Assembly: GCA_937911965.1 (NCBI GenBank)
Contig: CALDPL010000525.1
Location: 1-7,976 of the forward strand
Reading direction: 5' to 3'
From: an uncultured Allomuricauda sp.
Lineage (GTDB): Bacteria > Bacteroidota > Bacteroidia > Flavobacteriales > Flavobacteriaceae
DNA: 7,976 bases
The position numbers and the translations under genes were made by a program. The notes beneath the pieces were generated by a model. The model saw nothing but the letters and a program-made list of their open reading frames with translations, did not search any database and was not told where the DNA came from. Each line of letters begins with the position of its first letter. Within the stretch, counting starts at the first letter, position 1. Below, one piece after another: positions 5,986 through 7,976 of this stretch.

Positions 5986-6733
5986 TGGTCCCTGTGATAA
6001 AAGCCGCAAGGTCCGAGGCCAAAAAAGTGACCAAATAACCGTATTCCGAAGGTTTGCCAATGCGTTTGACCGGGACCTGGGCCTCCATTTTGGCGAGAAT
6101 TTCAGAGGGGTCCAAGCCCAATTGTACCGCTTTTTTTGCGTTGAGCTGTGCGATCCTGTCCGTGTCAAAATATCCCGTCAGGGTATTGTTCACCGTGATG
6201 CCGTCCCCGGCCACATCAAAGGCCAGACTTTTGGCCCAGCTTACCAGGGCGGCCCTGATGGAATTGGAAAGTGCCAAATAGTTCAGGGGCTCCTTCACCG
6301 AAATGGAGGAAATATTGATGATTCTTCCCCACTGGTTCCCGCGCATGCCCTCCAAGGCCAGTTGTGTGGTATAAACCACGGTTTTAAAGAGCAGGTCGAA
6401 GGCTTCTTGATACTGCCCTATATTTTTTTCCAGGGCATTTCCGGCCGGGGGACCTTGGGTGTTGTTCACAAGAATGTCCACGGTATTGCTTGCAAAAAAT
6501 TCGGAAATCCGGCCCTTGAAGGCTTCAAAATCGTTGAAATCCACCAACAGGTATCCGTGCCGCTGTCCTTGGTCCCTGTTGAGTTCACCGACCAACTCCC
6601 TTAGGCGCGATTCATTGCGGGCCATAAGGGTGACACTGGCCCCGCTCGCCGCCAATTGACGGGCAATGGCTTCCCCGATTCCCTTGCTGCTGCCACCCAC
6701 AAGGGCTTTTTTTCCTGAGAGCGAAATGTTCAT
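5948..6733 (-). CDS. SDR-family oxidoreductase with atypical active site
   Basis: A 261-residue Rossmann-fold protein of classical SDR length. The cofactor loop reads GGSSKGIG (13-20), where classical members have T-G-x-x-x-G-I-G. The second motif is NNTQGP (90-95) in place of N-N-A-G. Strand INISSIS (139-145) holds the usual serine region, and the end P-I-D-G-G (252-256) is typical. Counting back from A-K-S-L-A, the positions of the catalytic Tyr-xxx-Lys are Ser156 and Arg160 (SNSIR). This pattern fits the beta-ketoacyl-reductase-like SDR subgroup known to lack the standard tetrad, so substrate and activity are unknown. The ATG at 6733 is preceded by AGGA about 10 bases upstream and by an in-frame stop just before, so no longer form is possible. 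The start overlaps the stop of a possible 41-codon ORF. Confidence 0.9.
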   Translation of the reverse strand: MNISLSGKKALVGGSSKGIGEAIARQLAASGASVTLMARNESRLRELVGELNRDQGQRHGYLLVDFNDFEAFKGRISEFFASNTVDILVNNTQGPPAGNALEKNIGQYQEAFDLLFKTVVYTTQLALEGMRGNQWGRIINISSISVKEPLNYLALSNSIRAALVSWAKSLAFDVAGDGITVNNTLTGYFDTDRIAQLNAKKAVQLGLDPSEILAKMEAQVPVKRIGKPSEYGYLVTFLASDLAAFITGTNIPIDGGLLKSL

Positions 6734-6855
6734 GGCTTCCTGTATTCATTCCCCCGATCCGATTTCAGCAAGGCCCGGTCCATAGGTTCTTCAAGTGTCA
6801 ATCCGCTATGATGGCCCGCAGTGGTTTCCCGGGTCACGATCGTTGATCGGTCCAT
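6730..6855 (-). CDS. Possible 41-residue ORF coupled to the SDR gene
   Basis: On the minus strand, ATG at 6855-6853 opens a hydrophilic frame starting MDRSTIVTRETTAGHHSG and ending R-K-P-TGA. Its TGA overlaps the SDR ATG as ATGA. I recognise no domain. The frame fills much of the 219-bp region between the divergent SDR and Mur-like genes. It may be a small protein, a leader ORF that couples translation to the SDR, or chance. A TATCTTTC (one base off the -7 box, minus strand 6880-6873) lies 17 bases upstream, with no clear -33. Confidence 0.3.
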   Translation of the reverse strand: MDRSTIVTRETTAGHHSGLTLEEPMDRALLKSDRGNEYRKP

Positions 6856-6904
6856 AACTTTTAAATTAATTGGAAAGATAGGAATAATTAAGAAGCCGCC
6901 TTTA

Positions 6905-6935
6905 TTTGCAATGGTTTTGCCAATGGTTATTTTTG
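6905..6935 (+). promoter_or_regulatory. Near-perfect flavobacterial promoter for the Mur-like gene
   Basis: TTTG (6905-6908), 19 bases, then TATTTTTG (6928-6935) match the Bacteroidetes -33/-7 consensus fully. The ATG at 6953 lies 17 bases after the box, the same geometry as the kinase promoter. This fixes the gene start downstream and argues that the gene is transcribed. Confidence 0.65.
6909..6932 (+). repeat. Tandem 12-bp repeat between -33 and -7 elements
   Basis: CAATGGTTTTGC (6909-6920) is followed directly by CAATGGTTATTT (6921-6932); the first eight bases are identical. The pair fills the promoter spacer and runs into the -7 box, where a repressor or activator could bind. It may also be coincidence. 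Confidence 0.35.
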
Positions 6936-6952
6936 GGGATCAAACTCATCTG

Positions 6953-7750
6953 ATGAACATTAAATTTATTGGAAGCGGAGGGGGACTTCTGGAGGATCTG
7001 CAATGGGCCTTGCAGAAATTGGGCCATACCGTGGGTACATCCGGGTCCGTTCATGGGCAAATTGATGCAGTTGTCCTGGGTACACAGGGCCCCATTGACG
7101 CAACGGAACTCGACAGCGCCCGGGAACTTGGGCTCAAGATTTATTCCATTGCCGATTTTTTGTACGAATTCTCAAAACATAAGACCAGGGTGGTCATTGC
7201 AGGGGAACCGGGGAGGCAAGAGGTCATATCCATGCTAATGCAGGTACTCCATTACAATGGGGTAGAGGTCGATTTTGTGGTCGATGCGGCCCTGGGGAGC
7301 CAAGGCCGTAGGGTGTCCCTCAGTGAAGAAAATGATTTTATCGTGTTGGAAGGGAAGGAAGGGCCTGCCTCACCAGTGGATTCCAGGCCAATTTTCCACA
7401 TTTACCGGCCCAATATTGCCCTTATTGGCGGTATGACCGGGAAGGAGGGGGCGGAAGTTTTTGTGGACAGCATTGTCAAGGGTGGGAGCATCACCTTCAA
7501 TGAGGAAGATCCGCTGCTCAGGGATTTGGTTGCCGGTTCCGAGAATACCATTAGGAAATTTCCCTATGCCACCCCTGCCCACAGGCGGGAAGGGGAAGTC
7601 ATCCTTTTGGAAACCCCCGAAGGGGAAATGCCCCTAGAGGGTTTTGGGGCACAGGACCTGCTCTCTATGGCAGGGGCCCAATGGATCTGTCAACAGTTGG
7701 GGGTGGACCAGGGAGATTTTTTCCAGGCGATGACCGCCTATTCAAAATAA
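6953..7750 (+). CDS. Degenerate Mpl/MurC-like Mur ligase homologue (probable pseudoenzyme)
   Basis: This 265-residue protein follows the plan of flavobacterial Mpl-type ligases, which attach peptides to UDP-MurNAc, but with the catalytic parts missing. It keeps the N-terminal I-x-F-I-G-x-G-G Rossmann strand (3-10), DAVVLGTQ (38-45), LGLKIYSIADFLYEFSKHKT (59-78), SEENDFIVLEG (124-134), P-V-D-S-R-P-x-F-H-I-Y (141-151), IVKGGSITFNEED (174-186), SENTIRKFPYATP (196-208) and the end of the central domain, FGAQDLLSMAGAQWICQ (231-247). The P-loop, G-x-x-G-K-T-T in active ligases, is GEPGRQE (84-90). The D-E-Y segment after 134 is G-K-E-G, the H-x-N segment near 162 is deleted, and H-N in F-G-A-H-N-L is Q-D. 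The C-terminal ligase domain is absent (usual length about 450). ATG 6953 is set by the promoter just upstream; a frame extending back to 6821 runs ahead of it. It probably has a binding or regulatory role, which is inference. Confidence 0.75.
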   Translation: MNIKFIGSGGGLLEDLQWALQKLGHTVGTSGSVHGQIDAVVLGTQGPIDATELDSARELGLKIYSIADFLYEFSKHKTRVVIAGEPGRQEVISMLMQVLHYNGVEVDFVVDAALGSQGRRVSLSEENDFIVLEGKEGPASPVDSRPIFHIYRPNIALIGGMTGKEGAEVFVDSIVKGGSITFNEEDPLLRDLVAGSENTIRKFPYATPAHRREGEVILLETPEGEMPLEGFGAQDLLSMAGAQWICQQLGVDQGDFFQAMTAYSK

Positions 7751-7753
7751 GGG

Positions 7754-7976
7754 CTATACCCCGAACTGCCTTAAGTGGTGATCTAAATGTTTGTACTGCA
7801 TTTTCCCCCATTGTTCCTTGGTGAAAGCCCCAAAAATGGGGTGTGGTCCCGGTTCCCCTTTTTCCCCCAACAGCTGAAAGTCATCGAGCAATTGGATCAA
7901 TTTTGTACGTTCCTCCATGAAGTCCCGATCCTCCTTCACCTTGAATCCTGGGGCCGTGGGCATGTTTTGTTTCCAA
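7754..7976 (-). CDS. DUF1569/DinB-like protein, 5' part outside the window
   Basis: The visible 73 C-terminal residues (W-K-Q-N-M-P-T-A-P, F-K-x-K-E-D-R-D-F, a Leu-rich helix, H-P-I-F-G-A-F-T, then KHLDHHLRQFGV before the stop) match the end of DUF1569 proteins, which are about 150 residues of DinB/YfiT-like four-helix type. The H-x-x-D-H-H-x-x-Q histidines resemble the metal ligands of that fold. The frame stays open to 7976, so the ATG at 7963 is internal and the gene continues outside. Its stop lies 3 bases from the stop of the Mur-like gene, tail to tail. Function is unknown; DinB-like proteins often act in small-thiol or metal chemistry. Confidence 0.8.
   Translation of the reverse strand, partial: WKQNMPTAPGFKVKEDRDFMEERTKLIQLLDDFQLLGEKGEPGPHPIFGAFTKEQWGKMQYKHLDHHLRQFGV

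Noticed and set aside
6821..6952. Longer N-terminus for the Mur-like protein starting at 6821
   Set aside because: The start is GTG, the extension lies ahead of the consensus promoter at 6905-6935, and Mur-family proteins begin at the I-x-F-I-G-x-G-G strand reached from the ATG at 6953.

Overview
The window looks like a chromosomal segment from a member of the Bacteroidetes, most likely a Flavobacteriaceae genome of moderate GC. Four things point that way: the Hpt-Adk fusion gene, which is typical of Flavobacteriia; ObgE directly downstream and purK divergent upstream; a LytS/LytTR two-component pair; and several promoters of the flavobacterial type (TTG, 17-23 bases, TAnnTTTG). I identified proteins by recalling family motifs, not by database search.

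Left end (1-698). Minus-strand purK is cut off after about 173 residues. It runs into a stretch of about 180 bases with about 71% GC (127 of 180 bases), against about 55% in the next 180 bases. On the plus strand that stretch carries what looks like the C-terminus of an OsmC-family protein from a different, high-GC genome. This is most likely a chimeric contig end.

Nucleotide and ribosome-assembly block (699-3605). A 116-bp divergent control region separates purK (de novo purine synthesis) from a TTG-started Hpt-Adk fusion (purine salvage plus adenylate kinase). obgE and a small DUF4136-like lipoprotein gene follow on the same strand.

Membrane and signalling block (3606-5910). A poorly coding stretch holds a 17-residue hydrophobic ORF. 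Next come a two-helix small membrane protein, a good promoter, and a LytS-type histidine kinase whose stop overlaps (ATGA) the start of a LytTR response regulator. The kinase-regulator pair is almost certainly one transcription unit.

Right end (5911-7976). An atypical SDR oxidoreductase lies convergent to the regulator on the minus strand; its catalytic Tyr-xxx-Lys appears to be Ser-xxx-Arg. Upstream of it is a possible 41-codon ORF joined by an ATGA overlap. Diverging from it is the most unusual gene of the window. It is a 265-residue protein clearly derived from the Mpl/MurC-type Mur ligases, but its P-loop Lys-Thr is lost, its acidic and His-containing active-site segments are missing or changed, and it has no C-terminal ligase domain. 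Its reading frame is intact and it has a near-perfect promoter, so it looks like an expressed pseudoenzyme. A DUF1569/DinB-like gene converges on it and runs off the window end.
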